Of a stretch of DNA of 50,070 bases, positions 42,280-50,070 are shown in pieces (within the stretch, counting starts at the first letter, position 1; every line of letters starts with the position of its first letter). The stretch covers positions 1-50,070 of the forward strand of contig NZ_JNXT01000062.1 in the NCBI RefSeq assembly GCF_000716675.1, written 5' to 3'. This stretch comes from Streptomyces alboflavus (lineage in GTDB: Bacteria; Actinomycetota; Actinomycetes; Streptomycetales; Streptomycetaceae). The notes under the pieces were generated by a model that did no database searches, had not been told where the DNA came from, and saw only the letters and a program-made list of their open reading frames with translations. The translations under genes and the position numbers were made by a program.

Positions 42280-44694
42280 CTAGCCCCCCTGTCGCGCGGG
42301 CCTCCGCAGCGCCTCCCAGCGCCTGATCGCCCACTGCGACCAGCGGCCACGCAGCGTCGCCCAGCGGTCCGACGCCGCCCACACCACCCGGGCGGCCGAA
42401 CGCGGGGCGACCGTCGCCCGCAGCCGCGTCGTCCGGCTCACCGAGGCGCGCAGTCCGTCCCGCAGGCGGCGCACGTCGTCCCCGAGCCCCGGCGCGGGCT
42501 GCGGCCGGGGCGCGTACAGAACCTGCTCCACCGCCGCCGCCACCCGGTGCACCGACTCCGCGGGGCCGGTGCCGAGCCCGCCGACCCGGACGATCCGGGC
42601 GGCCGCCTTCCGTGGCGTCTGGGACTCGTCCGGAGCGATGCCGTGGTCCCAGGCCGTGTCGGTGACCTCTTCCCAGGCCGCCAGGGTCCGCGCGACCGCG
42701 TCCGCCTCCGTGCGCCCGCCGCTCCCGAGCCGTACCGCGCGCACCCGCGCTCGCCACAGCATGGGCAGGGACGGCACCACCAGGACGATCAGCGCGAGCA
42801 GGGTCCCGCCGACGATCCAGCCGAGCGGCGGCCCCTCGTCGTCGGAACCGCCCGTGAGCTGCGGCATCGCGCTCGTGCAGCCGCCCTGTTGCTGCTGGTC
42901 GCGCGGGCAGTCCTGGGACTGCGAAGGCGTCGGCGAGGGCGCCGTGGACGCGGACGGCTCGGGCACGGCCGAGGAGTCGGAGTCCTCGGACGGGGTGTCC
43001 GGACGGGTGTACTCGGGCACCGAGCCGCGGTTGGGCGTCGGCTCGAACCGGGTCCAGCCCACCCCCTCGAAGTACAGCTCGGGCCACGCGTGGGCGTCCC
43101 GCAGACCGACCGACATGGTGCCGTTCGACTGCGCGGAGCCCGGCGTGAAGCCCACCGCGACGCGCGCCGGGATGCCGAGCGTGCGGGCCATCGACGCCAT
43201 GGCGAAGGAGAAGTGGACGCAGAAGCCCTCCTTCTGGTCCAGGAAGCGGGCGATGGCGGACGGGCCGCTGCCCGCGCGGACCTGCGTGTTGTACGTGAAG
43301 CCGCCCTCGGAGGAGAACCAGTCCTGCAGCTTCACCGCCCGTTCGTAGTCGTTCGCCGACCCCTCGGTGACCTCCCGCGCGGTGGACGCCACCACCGACG
43401 GCAGCGAGCCCGGCACCTTTGTGAACTCCCTGGCCAGGTCCGACCGCGGCGCGGGCGCCGACGCGAGCTGCTCGGCCGTCGGCTCCACCACCAGGCTGTT
43501 GACGCTGTACTGCGCGCCGCGGGTGGTCTGGCCGCGGTCCCCGACCAGGGCGCGGCCCACCGGCTCGTACCGCCAGCGGCCCTCGATGCGGACCTGGCTG
43601 GCCGGATAGGGCATCGGCAGCCAGTTCTGCGCGTAGCGGTCGTCGGCCGAGATGTTCGTCTGGATCTCCGTCCTGCGGACCTCGGGGGACAGGCCCGGCG
43701 GGTCCGGGAGACGCGACGGCACGTCCGAGATGTCCCGGACGGTGGTCCGCCAGGTCGTGCCGTCGAACTTGTCGAGCGAGACGATCCGCAGATACAGGTC
43801 CTGGGTGTTCTTGGCGTTCGTGCGGTACGAGATGACCTCGCGGTCCTCCGGCTGGTTCAGGCTGTCCTGGAGCGCGACCAGCGGGTTCACGGCGGAGATC
43901 GTGCCGCCCCCGCCCCCGTCGCCGCCCCCGGGCCCGTCCGAGCCGTCGAGCAGGCCCCCGTCGAGCGCGGGCAGCGCGAGCGGCACGACCAGGGCGATGC
44001 CGAGGGCGACGGCGCCGATGCGGCGGCCCGTGCGGACCGGGGCGATGGCGCCGCCGTCGGAGTCGAGTCCGGCCGAGACCCGCCCGGGGGCCTGGCCCGA
44101 GCCGCCGAAGACCCGCCCCCACTGCGAGAGCCGGTCCCGGCCCTCGGCGAGGAGCAGCAGCAGATACCCGGCCGCCGCGAGCAGGAACCACAGCCACCCG
44201 GCGCCGTCCCCGGAGAGCCCGGCCGCGACCGAGTACAGGGCGAGCAGCGGCAGCCCGGCCGGCGCGGCCGTGCGGAACGTCACCGCGAGGGCGTCCACCA
44301 CCAGGCCCACCACGAGCACACCGCCGACCACCATCAGGCGGATGCCGTCGGTGAGCGGCGCCGGAATGGCGTACCGCCCCACGTCGTCGCCGCCCGTCTC
44401 AAGGAGCGTGCTGAAGTGCTGGAAGACCTCGGGAGTCGGGATGACCCCGGCGACGGCCTGCTCCCGCGCGAACACCAGCGTCAGGAGCAGCAGCGTCACC
44501 AGGGCCTGCACGGCCACCGTGACCGGCCGGGCCAGCGGGACCCGCCGGGCGAGCGCGCCGACCCCGCTCTGCAGCGCCAGCAGGATCGCCGCCTGGACGA
44601 GCCAGCCCGATGTGTCGACGAGCGGCAGCAGCGCGCCCGACGCCATCAGCGTGGCGGCGGTGGCACACAGCGCAAGCCGCGTACGCCCACTCAT
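42280..44694 (-). CDS. Transglutaminase-like membrane protein (TgpA/DUF3488 type)
   Basis: An 804-residue protein. About seven transmembrane helices lie at residues 8-245, an extracytoplasmic transglutaminase core at about 425-560, and one more helix near 640 before a cytoplasmic tail. The catalytic Cys492 (GFCVHFSFAMASMARTLGIPARVAVGF) and His535 (RDAHAWPELYFEGVGW) are present; the third residue is Glu551 in FEPTP where Asp is usual. Such proteins are thought to cut or link peptides at the outer face of the membrane, substrate unknown. ATG 44694 overlaps by ATGA the stop of a 37-codon ORF. It is the last gene of the moxR-DUF58 operon. Confidence 0.9.
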   Translation of the reverse strand: MSGRTRLALCATAATLMASGALLPLVDTSGWLVQAAILLALQSGVGALARRVPLARPVTVAVQALVTLLLLTLVFAREQAVAGVIPTPEVFQHFSTLLETGGDDVGRYAIPAPLTDGIRLMVVGGVLVVGLVVDALAVTFRTAAPAGLPLLALYSVAAGLSGDGAGWLWFLLAAAGYLLLLLAEGRDRLSQWGRVFGGSGQAPGRVSAGLDSDGGAIAPVRTGRRIGAVALGIALVVPLALPALDGGLLDGSDGPGGGDGGGGGTISAVNPLVALQDSLNQPEDREVISYRTNAKNTQDLYLRIVSLDKFDGTTWRTTVRDISDVPSRLPDPPGLSPEVRRTEIQTNISADDRYAQNWLPMPYPASQVRIEGRWRYEPVGRALVGDRGQTTRGAQYSVNSLVVEPTAEQLASAPAPRSDLAREFTKVPGSLPSVVASTAREVTEGSANDYERAVKLQDWFSSEGGFTYNTQVRAGSGPSAIARFLDQKEGFCVHFSFAMASMARTLGIPARVAVGFTPGSAQSNGTMSVGLRDAHAWPELYFEGVGWTRFEPTPNRGSVPEYTRPDTPSEDSDSSAVPEPSASTAPSPTPSQSQDCPRDQQQQGGCTSAMPQLTGGSDDEGPPLGWIVGGTLLALIVLVVPSLPMLWRARVRAVRLGSGGRTEADAVARTLAAWEEVTDTAWDHGIAPDESQTPRKAAARIVRVGGLGTGPAESVHRVAAAVEQVLYAPRPQPAPGLGDDVRRLRDGLRASVSRTTRLRATVAPRSAARVVWAASDRWATLRGRWSQWAIRRWEALRRPARQGG

Positions 44695-44804
44695 GAAGCA
44701 CCCCCCGGGCTCACCGAGAACCCCTCGTAGTCGTACCGGCGGTGCCGAGGCCGCACGCCGCGGGAGCCACGAGCACAGTCATCTGCCGCCGGGCGCCCCC
44801 TCAT
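44691..44804 (-). CDS. 37-residue small protein between the DUF58 and transglutaminase genes
   Basis: ATG 44804 overlaps the DUF58 stop in ATGA, and its TGA at 44693-44691 overlaps the transglutaminase ATG in another ATGA. The frame therefore fills exactly the space between two coupled genes. GGGGGCTGGTC precedes the start as a ribosome binding site. The product starts MRGRPAADDCARGSRGVRP, continues with RHRRYDYEGF and ends SVSPGGAS: basic, soluble, with one Cys and no membrane segment. I know of no family. It may be a real peptide that works with the MoxR module, or its main role may be to carry ribosomes from one gene to the next. Too short for most gene callers. Confidence 0.65.
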   Translation of the reverse strand: MRGRPAADDCARGSRGVRPRHRRYDYEGFSVSPGGAS

Positions 44805-46164
44805 GACCAGCCCCCGGCCGTCGTCCCCGCCGTCGGCGCGGGCCCGGCGCTGGTGCGCAGGCGGTCCGCCTGGCGCCACAGGTCGACCAGGGCCACCCCC
44901 GGAGGCACCGCGACCGCCGTCCAGCCCGCCTCGTTGAGCAGCCGCACCGAGTGCTGCGCCGCCGCCGAGGGGGCCGGTCCCGGGCCCTGGGTCCAGGCCG
45001 CGCTGTCCAGGACGAAGGCGACCGCGGCGCCGCTGCGCTGGCGCATCTTGGCGATCACGGCGGCCTGCTCGTCGTCCAGGTCGCCGAGGAAGGCCACCAG
45101 CAGCCCTTCGTTCCCGCCGCGCAGCACGTCGTACGCGCGCGAGAGGCCCGCGCCGTCCGAGTGGTCGATCACGGCGAGCGTGTCCATCATGAGCCCGGCC
45201 GCGTCCGCCGACTCCTGGCTCGCGCCCGCGAAGCCGTCCCCGCCCTCGCCGGGAAGCGAGTTGCCGGTGTCCGTCAGGAGCCGTACCGAGAAGCCCCGCT
45301 CGAGCATGTGCACCAGCGCGGACGCGGTGCCCGCCACCGCCCACTCGAAGGCCGAGTCCGGGCCCGCGCCCTGGTAGGCGACGTCCCGGGTGTCGAGGAG
45401 CACCGTGCAGCGGGAGCGCTGCGGCTGCTCCTCGCGGCGCACCATCAGCTCGCCGTAGCGCGCGGTGGAGCGCCAGTGGACGCGGCGCAGGTCGTCGCCG
45501 TAGCGGTACCCGCGCGGGATGACGTCGTCCTCCCCGGCGAGCGCGAGCGAGCGGTGCCGCCCGTCGCCGTACCCCTTGGCCTCGCCCGTGAGCCGCACCG
45601 GCGGCAGCGGCTCCACACGCGGGACGACCGTCAGGGTGTCGTACGTCGAGAAGGAGCGGGTCAGCTCGCACATGCCGAACGGGTCGGTCAGGCGCAGCTG
45701 GAGCGGTCCGAGCGGATAGCGGCCGCGCAGGTCGGAGCGCACCCGGTAGGACACCTCGCGGCGGCCCCCGGCCTCGACCCGGTCGAGCACGAAGCGCGGG
45801 CGCGGCCCGAGGACGTAGGGCACCCGGTCCTGGAGCATCAGCAGGCCCGTGGGCAGCCGCGAGACGTTGTCCATCCGCAGGTGCACGCGCGCCTCCGAAC
45901 CGGCGGGCACGCGCGCGGGGGAGAGGCGGCGGCTGCCCGCGACGCGGTAGCGCGTGCGGTAGAGCACGGCCGCGCACACCAGCGGGAGCACCGCGAGGAG
46001 CAGGCCGACCCGCAGCAGGTCGCTCTGGCCGAGGACGTAGGCGCACACGGCGGCGGCGATGCCCGCCGCGAAGAAGGAGCGGCCGCGGGTGGTGAGGCCG
46101 GCGAGCGCCGTGCGCAGGCCGCCCCGGTCGTCCTCGGCGCGCGCGGCAGGCCCCCCGGCGGCCA

Positions 46165-46165
<1 letters not shown>
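44801..46165 (-). CDS. DUF58 domain membrane protein
   Basis: A 454-residue protein. Two N-terminal transmembrane helices (about residues 30-70, FFAAGIAAAVCAYVLG and VGLLLAVLPLVCAAVLY) are followed by a beta-rich domain and the DUF58 motif YRYGDDLRRVHWRSTARYGELMVRREEQP (about 210-240). A von Willebrand factor A-like C-terminal domain starts with CTVLLDTRD. DUF58 proteins are usual partners of MoxR ATPases. The start ATG 46165 overlaps the moxR stop as TGATG; a GTG 3 nt before it is also possible. It is coupled to the small ORF downstream by ATGA. Confidence 0.9.
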
Positions 46166-47181
<1,016 letters not shown>

Positions 47182-47395
47182 CCGGCCCTCCTCGGCCCTT
47201 CCCCACGCTCGGCAAGGAGCACAGGTTTCTTCTTTTCCCGGGCCGACGCTCGCGTGCGGACCGGCCCACCCCGAAACACGGACGCCACGCGTGAAAGGTT
47301 CAGCGCGACGCCACACACGCATTCTTGTTGGGCTTACCGGTTCGTGTCACTCGCCTGTGGACAACTGGCGGCGATATGTCAGTGCTTGTCGCCTT

Positions 47396-47424
47396 TTGGG
47401 TACCGGAGATTGTCCGGTACCCAA
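47396..47424 (-). terminator. Hairpin terminator after the carbonic anhydrase gene
   Basis: ttgggtaccgg and ccggtacccaa form a perfect 11-bp stem with a 7-nt loop, 11 bp after the stop codon on the minus strand. Confidence 0.8.
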
Positions 47425-47434
47425 CAGGCAACGG

Positions 47435-47998
47435 TCACGCAGGGTCGATCTCGCGGAGGAGGCCCGTCCGTACGTCGAACACGAATCCGCGGACGTCGTC
47501 GGAGTGCAGGAGGAAGGGCGAGGTCCGCACGCGCTGCATGGACTGGCGCACGTCCTGGTCGACGTCGCGGAAGGACTCCACCGCCCACGTCGGCCGCTGC
47601 CCGACCTCGTTCTCCAGGTCCTGGCGGAACTCCTCGGTGAGGGACTCCAGGCCGCAGCCGGTGTGGTGGATGAGGACCACGCTGCGGGTGCCGAGCGCCC
47701 GCTGGCTGATGGTCAGGGAGCGGATCACGTCATCGGTGACCACACCGCCCGCGTTGCGGATCGTGTGGCAGTCGCCCAGTTCGAGGCCGAGGGCGGAGTG
47801 CAGGTCGAGGCGGGCGTCCATGCAGGCGACCACGGCCACGCCGAGAACGGGGCGGGCGTCCATGCCCGGGTCGGTGAAATCGGCGGCGTAGCGCTCGTTG
47901 GCCTCGACGAGGCGGTCGGTGACAGTGCCGCCCTCGGATGTGCCGCGTGCGCTTATGGCGTCTTCGGAATTCGTGGGGAGTGATGCGGAAGTCGTCAT
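47435..47998 (-). CDS. Beta-carbonic anhydrase
   Basis: A 187-residue zinc enzyme that interconverts CO2 and bicarbonate. The zinc ligands are Cys59 (VACMDARLD, with the Asp61-Arg63 dyad), His112 and Cys115 (LIHHTGCG). The short length and the RNAGGVVTDDVIRSL segment match the small actinobacterial beta-carbonic anhydrase group. No signal peptide is present, so it is cytoplasmic. ATG 47998 lies 7 nt after TACCGT without a Shine-Dalgarno, pointing to a leaderless mRNA; the frame runs much further upstream without support. Confidence 0.92.
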   Translation of the reverse strand: MTTSASLPTNSEDAISARGTSEGGTVTDRLVEANERYAADFTDPGMDARPVLGVAVVACMDARLDLHSALGLELGDCHTIRNAGGVVTDDVIRSLTISQRALGTRSVVLIHHTGCGLESLTEEFRQDLENEVGQRPTWAVESFRDVDQDVRQSMQRVRTSPFLLHSDDVRGFVFDVRTGLLREIDPA

Positions 47999-48005
47999 GA
48001 CTATG

Positions 48006-48011
48006 ACGGTA
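48006..48011 (-). promoter_or_regulatory. TANNNT -10 box at the carbonic anhydrase start
   Basis: Minus-strand TACCGT is followed by catagtc and ATG 47998. Spacing of 7 nt and no Shine-Dalgarno sequence indicate a leaderless candidate. Confidence 0.5.
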
Positions 48012-48197
48012 GTGGTCACGTGTGAACCGGGCCCGCTGTGAGAGGGGACAAAGAACGCCATTGGGCTTTGTTGTGAGCTAACCCACAGGGCTCCGGAGGG
48101 TGCGTCCGAACCGGTGACGCGGGGCGCGTCCGAACCGGTGACGGCGCCCGGACGGCGGCTTCCCGCGCGGCCGGGCCGCGCCGCGCAGGCCGGTTGA

Positions 48198-48225
48198 TTG
48201 ACCGCGAGACAGGGTGGACTAAAGT
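48198..48225 (+). promoter_or_regulatory. Promoter of rsmH/dcw cluster
   Basis: TTGACC (48198-48203) and TAAAGT (48220-48225) with a 16-bp spacer, one of the best sigma70-type (HrdB) matches in the window. Transcription would start near 48232, leaving a leader of about 230 nt. Confidence 0.7.
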
Positions 48226-48232
48226 GACGCGA

Positions 48233-48292
48233 AGCGGGAGTGGAGTCCGCTTCCCGCTGGAACGGACCGGAGCTTCGCCACCGGACCGTTCC
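48233..48292 (+). promoter_or_regulatory. Two adjacent hairpins in the rsmH leader
   Basis: Hairpin 1: agcggga/tcccgct (48233-48239, 48252-48258). Hairpin 2 begins one base later: ggaacggaccgg/ccggaccgttcc (48259-48270, 48281-48292), 11 of 12 bp paired. They would start at the 5' end of the mRNA, where they could stabilise it or attenuate transcription. Confidence 0.6.
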
Positions 48293-48462
48293 GGAGATTT
48301 CTTGAGTCCCCACGTGCGCGGCGCGTACGTACGGCTCGGCCTCCTCCCGCTCCCGGTCGGCCGACGCCACTTCCCCGGCGCCGGCGGGCCGGATTCCCCT
48401 TCATGAGCGGGCGGGGACCCGGCTGTGCGGACGACACCCGCGCCGGACCCTGAGAGGGTGCA

Positions 48463-49419
48463 TTGAGTTCAGCCCGACATGTCCCGGTGATGCTCCAGCG
48501 GTGCCTGGACCTGTTGGCCCCGGCGCTCGCGGAGCCGGGAGCGGTGGTCGTCGACTGCACCCTCGGCCTCGGCGGCCACAGCGAGGCGCTGCTCGCCGCC
48601 TTCCCCTCGGCCCGCCTCATCGCCCTGGACCGCGACAAGGAAGCGCTGCGCCTGTCCGGCGAGCGGCTCGCCCCCTACGGCGACCGCGCCACCCTGGTGC
48701 ACGCGGTCTACGACGAGCTGCCCGACGTCCTGAAGCGGCTCGGCGTCCCGCGCGTGCAAGGCGTCCTGTTCGACCTCGGGGTCTCCTCCATGCAGCTCGA
48801 CGAGGCCGACCGCGGCTTCGCCTACGCTCAGGACGCCCCCCTCGACATGCGCATGGACCAGACGACCGGCGTCAGCGCCGCCGAGGTCCTCAACACCTAC
48901 CCCGCCGGTGAACTCGTGCGGATCCTGCGGCAGTACGGCGAGGAGAAGCAGGCCAAGCGGATCGTCTCCGCCGTCGTGCGCGAGCGCGACAAGGAGCCGT
49001 TCACCAACAGCGCCCGGCTCGTCGAGCTGATCCGCGACTCCCTGCCGCAGGCCGCCAAGCGCACCGGCGGCAACCCCGCCAAGCGCACCTTCCAGGCCCT
49101 GCGCATCGAGGTCAACGGCGAGCTGAGCGTCCTGGAGCGGGCCGTCCCGGACGCCGTGAAGGCGCTTGCCGTCGGCGGCCGCATCGCCGTCCTCTCGTAC
49201 CACTCGCTGGAGGACCGCCTGGTCAAGCAGGTGTTCGCGGCGGGCGCCGCGACCACCGCGCCGCCCGGCCTGCCGATCGTGCCCGAGCAGTACCAGCCTC
49301 GGCTCAAGCTGCTCACCCGCGGCGCCGAGCTGCCCACCGAGGAAGAGATCGCCGAGAACCGCCGGGCCGCGCCGGCACGGCTGCGGGGTGCGCAGCGCAT
49401 CCGCGAGGAAGCCCTGTGA
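48463..49419 (+). CDS. rsmH: 16S rRNA (cytosine1402-N4)-methyltransferase
   Basis: A 318-residue SAM-dependent methyltransferase (formerly MraW) that modifies C1402 in the ribosomal P site. Landmarks are [14 protein letters not shown] (5-18), the SAM motif [16 protein letters not shown] (28-43), [30 protein letters not shown] (about 103-132), [16 protein letters not shown] (about 206) and [11 protein letters not shown] (about 245). It is the first gene of the dcw cluster. TTG 48463 has GAGAGGG 5 nt upstream; the product then starts [11 protein letters not shown]. Confidence 0.95.
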   Translation: MSSARHVPVMLQRCLDLLAPALAEPGAVVVDCTLGLGGHSEALLAAFPSARLIALDRDKEALRLSGERLAPYGDRATLVHAVYDELPDVLKRLGVPRVQGVLFDLGVSSMQLDEADRGFAYAQDAPLDMRMDQTTGVSAAEVLNTYPAGELVRILRQYGEEKQAKRIVSAVVRERDKEPFTNSARLVELIRDSLPQAAKRTGGNPAKRTFQALRIEVNGELSVLERAVPDAVKALAVGGRIAVLSYHSLEDRLVKQVFAAGAATTAPPGLPIVPEQYQPRLKLLTRGAELPTEEEIAENRRAAPARLRGAQRIREEAL

Positions 49420-49457
49420 ACGGCCGCGCCGGGGAAGCCCCGTGACCGGCCGCGCCG
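49408..49457 (+). repeat. 24-bp direct repeat at the rsmH stop codon
   Basis: The string starting gaagccctgtgaacggccgc at 49408-49431 recurs at 49434-49457 with 22 of 24 matches. A shorter third version (gaggccccgtgagccgcgtc) is at 49484-49503. The duplicated unit contains the rsmH stop codon region and lengthens the gap before ftsL. Confidence 0.75.
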
Positions 49458-49517
49458 CAGGACCCCCGAGCGGTCCCACCGAAGAGGCCCCGTGAGCCGC
49501 GTCCGCGAGGAGGCCGT

Positions 49518-50070
49518 ATGAGCAAGAAGCCCGAGCTGCGGGGGAGGGCCGCGCGGCTCGCCCGGCTGCTGCCCGCGCGCCCGAGCCAGGCCGCGCGCAC
49601 CCCCTTCGTGCTCCTGGTCGTGCTGCTCCTCGGCGGCGGCCTCATCACGCTCCTGATCCTCAACTCGTCGCTGAACCAGGGCTCGTTCCAGCTGTCCAAG
49701 CTGAAGAAGGAGACGCAGGAGCTCACCGACGAGGAGCAGGAGCTCCAGAAGGACGTCGACGAGTACGCCGCCCCGGACGCCCTCCAGCGCCGCGCCCGCG
49801 AGCTCGGCATGGTCCCCGGCGGCGACCCGGCCTTCCTTTACCCCGACGGCACCGTCCGGGGCAAGCCCGGCGTCGCCCCCGGCTCCGCCCTGCGCGAGTC
49901 CGCGGCCCGCCGCCCCGTCCCGGTCCCCGGGCCCTCGCAGCTCCCGCCCGTCCCGTCCCCGGCCGCCCCCGCGCCCCGGCCCGCGGCGGCCACCTCTCCG
50001 AGCGTCCCCCCGGGCCCCGGCCCACAGCCCTCGGCCCCCGCCGCCGTGCCCCCGGCGACCCCGGCGACCC
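49518..50070 (+). CDS. ftsL: Cell division protein FtsL-like (cut by the right edge)
   Basis: 184 codons are present and no stop is reached. A basic cytoplasmic N-terminus (MSKKPELRGRAARLARLL), one transmembrane helix (about residues 32-49, FVLLVVLLLGGGLITLLI), and a short coiled coil (about 58-82, QLSKLKKETQELTDEEQELQ) match the bitopic septal protein FtsL, which with DivIC and FtsQ activates septal peptidoglycan synthesis. The C-terminus after residue 125 is a long Pro/Ala/Ser-rich extracytoplasmic tail, longer than in most bacteria. ATG 49518 has GAGGAGG 4 nt upstream. Its position between rsmH and (presumably) ftsI fits the dcw order. Confidence 0.88.
   Translation, partial: MSKKPELRGRAARLARLLPARPSQAARTPFVLLVVLLLGGGLITLLILNSSLNQGSFQLSKLKKETQELTDEEQELQKDVDEYAAPDALQRRARELGMVPGGDPAFLYPDGTVRGKPGVAPGSALRESAARRPVPVPGPSQLPPVPSPAAPAPRPAAATSPSVPPGPGPQPSAPAAVPPATPAT

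Larger units (their letters stand above)
47999..48462. other. 464-bp region upstream of the dcw cluster
   Basis: It holds the carbonic anhydrase promoter at its left end and the rsmH promoter and a structured leader at its right. There is a short duplicated string gcgtccgaaccggtgacg (48101-48118 and 48126-48143). No mraZ gene is present, in line with other Streptomyces. A 70-codon open frame overlapping the promoter is not credible. Confidence 0.6.

Noticed and set aside
48194..48406. A 70-codon frame upstream of rsmH
   Set aside because: It starts before the -35 box and covers the promoter and both leader hairpins, and it has no ribosome binding site or protein-like composition.

Overview
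This is a high-GC actinobacterial chromosome segment, almost certainly Streptomyces. Codon third positions are nearly all G or C, GTG and TTG starts are common, and the gene order matches the conserved Streptomyces core running from the PimB'-type mannosyltransferase gene down to the dcw (division and cell wall) cluster, corresponding to roughly SCO2132 to SCO2091 in S. coelicolor. I saw no prophage, insertion sequence, CRISPR array, tRNA or rRNA. This is core chromosome, not an island.

Layout. 1-13.4 kb: a PimB'-like mannosyltransferase, a long-chain acyl-CoA ligase, a metallophosphoesterase, an SRPBCC protein, an ArsA-like P-loop protein, the SCO2127-like protein next to glucokinase glkA, an endonuclease/exonuclease/phosphatase protein, a translationally coupled alpha/beta hydrolase and membrane protein pair, a lysophospholipid acyltransferase, and a MacRS-like two-component system. 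13.6-20.8 kb: central carbon and aromatic metabolism (pfkA, a D-2-hydroxyacid dehydrogenase, a fused anthranilate synthase with a complete Trp attenuator, a TetR regulator divergent from an SRPBCC protein, and class II DAHP synthase). 20.9-25.6 kb: iron storage (bfd and bfr, with an iron box), a sulfite-oxidase-like protein, endonuclease IV and a PASTA Ser/Thr kinase. 25.7-31.8 kb: thiamin genes (TPP riboswitch-thiO-thiS-thiG, and thiE), a ferredoxin-reductase-like flavoprotein, an Rv2175c-like DNA-binding protein and metF. 31.9-41.9 kb: membrane and hypothetical proteins, a phytoene-desaturase-like flavoprotein, an operon of a degenerate ABC ATPase, a YhgE-type membrane protein and a TetR regulator, a HEPN-domain protein, a methyltransferase and a DUF3040 protein. 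42-50 kb: a moxR-DUF58-transglutaminase operon, a beta-carbonic anhydrase, and the start of the dcw cluster (rsmH, ftsL), cut by the window edge.

Several genes work together. DAHP synthase and anthranilate synthase feed the Trp branch, and the latter is preceded by an 18-residue leader peptide with three consecutive Trp codons and a terminator/antiterminator pair. bfr and bfd form an iron storage and release pair. thiO, thiS, thiG and thiE make and join thiamin precursors under a TPP switch. MoxR, DUF58 and transglutaminase proteins form a membrane-associated module.

The least expected observations are: a 37-codon ORF fitted exactly between the DUF58 and transglutaminase genes by ATGA overlaps at both ends; an ABC ATPase in which every catalytic motif is altered; an ArsA-like protein lacking both P-loop lysines; a HEPN protein carrying an Rx4H RNase-type motif beside a TetR operator; eleven genes whose TANNNT box lies 6-8 nt before a start codon without a Shine-Dalgarno sequence (leaderless candidates); and a dispersed repeat, confined to convergent junctions, whose small hairpin is kept while its stem sequence changes. 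I did not find a wholly new multi-gene system.
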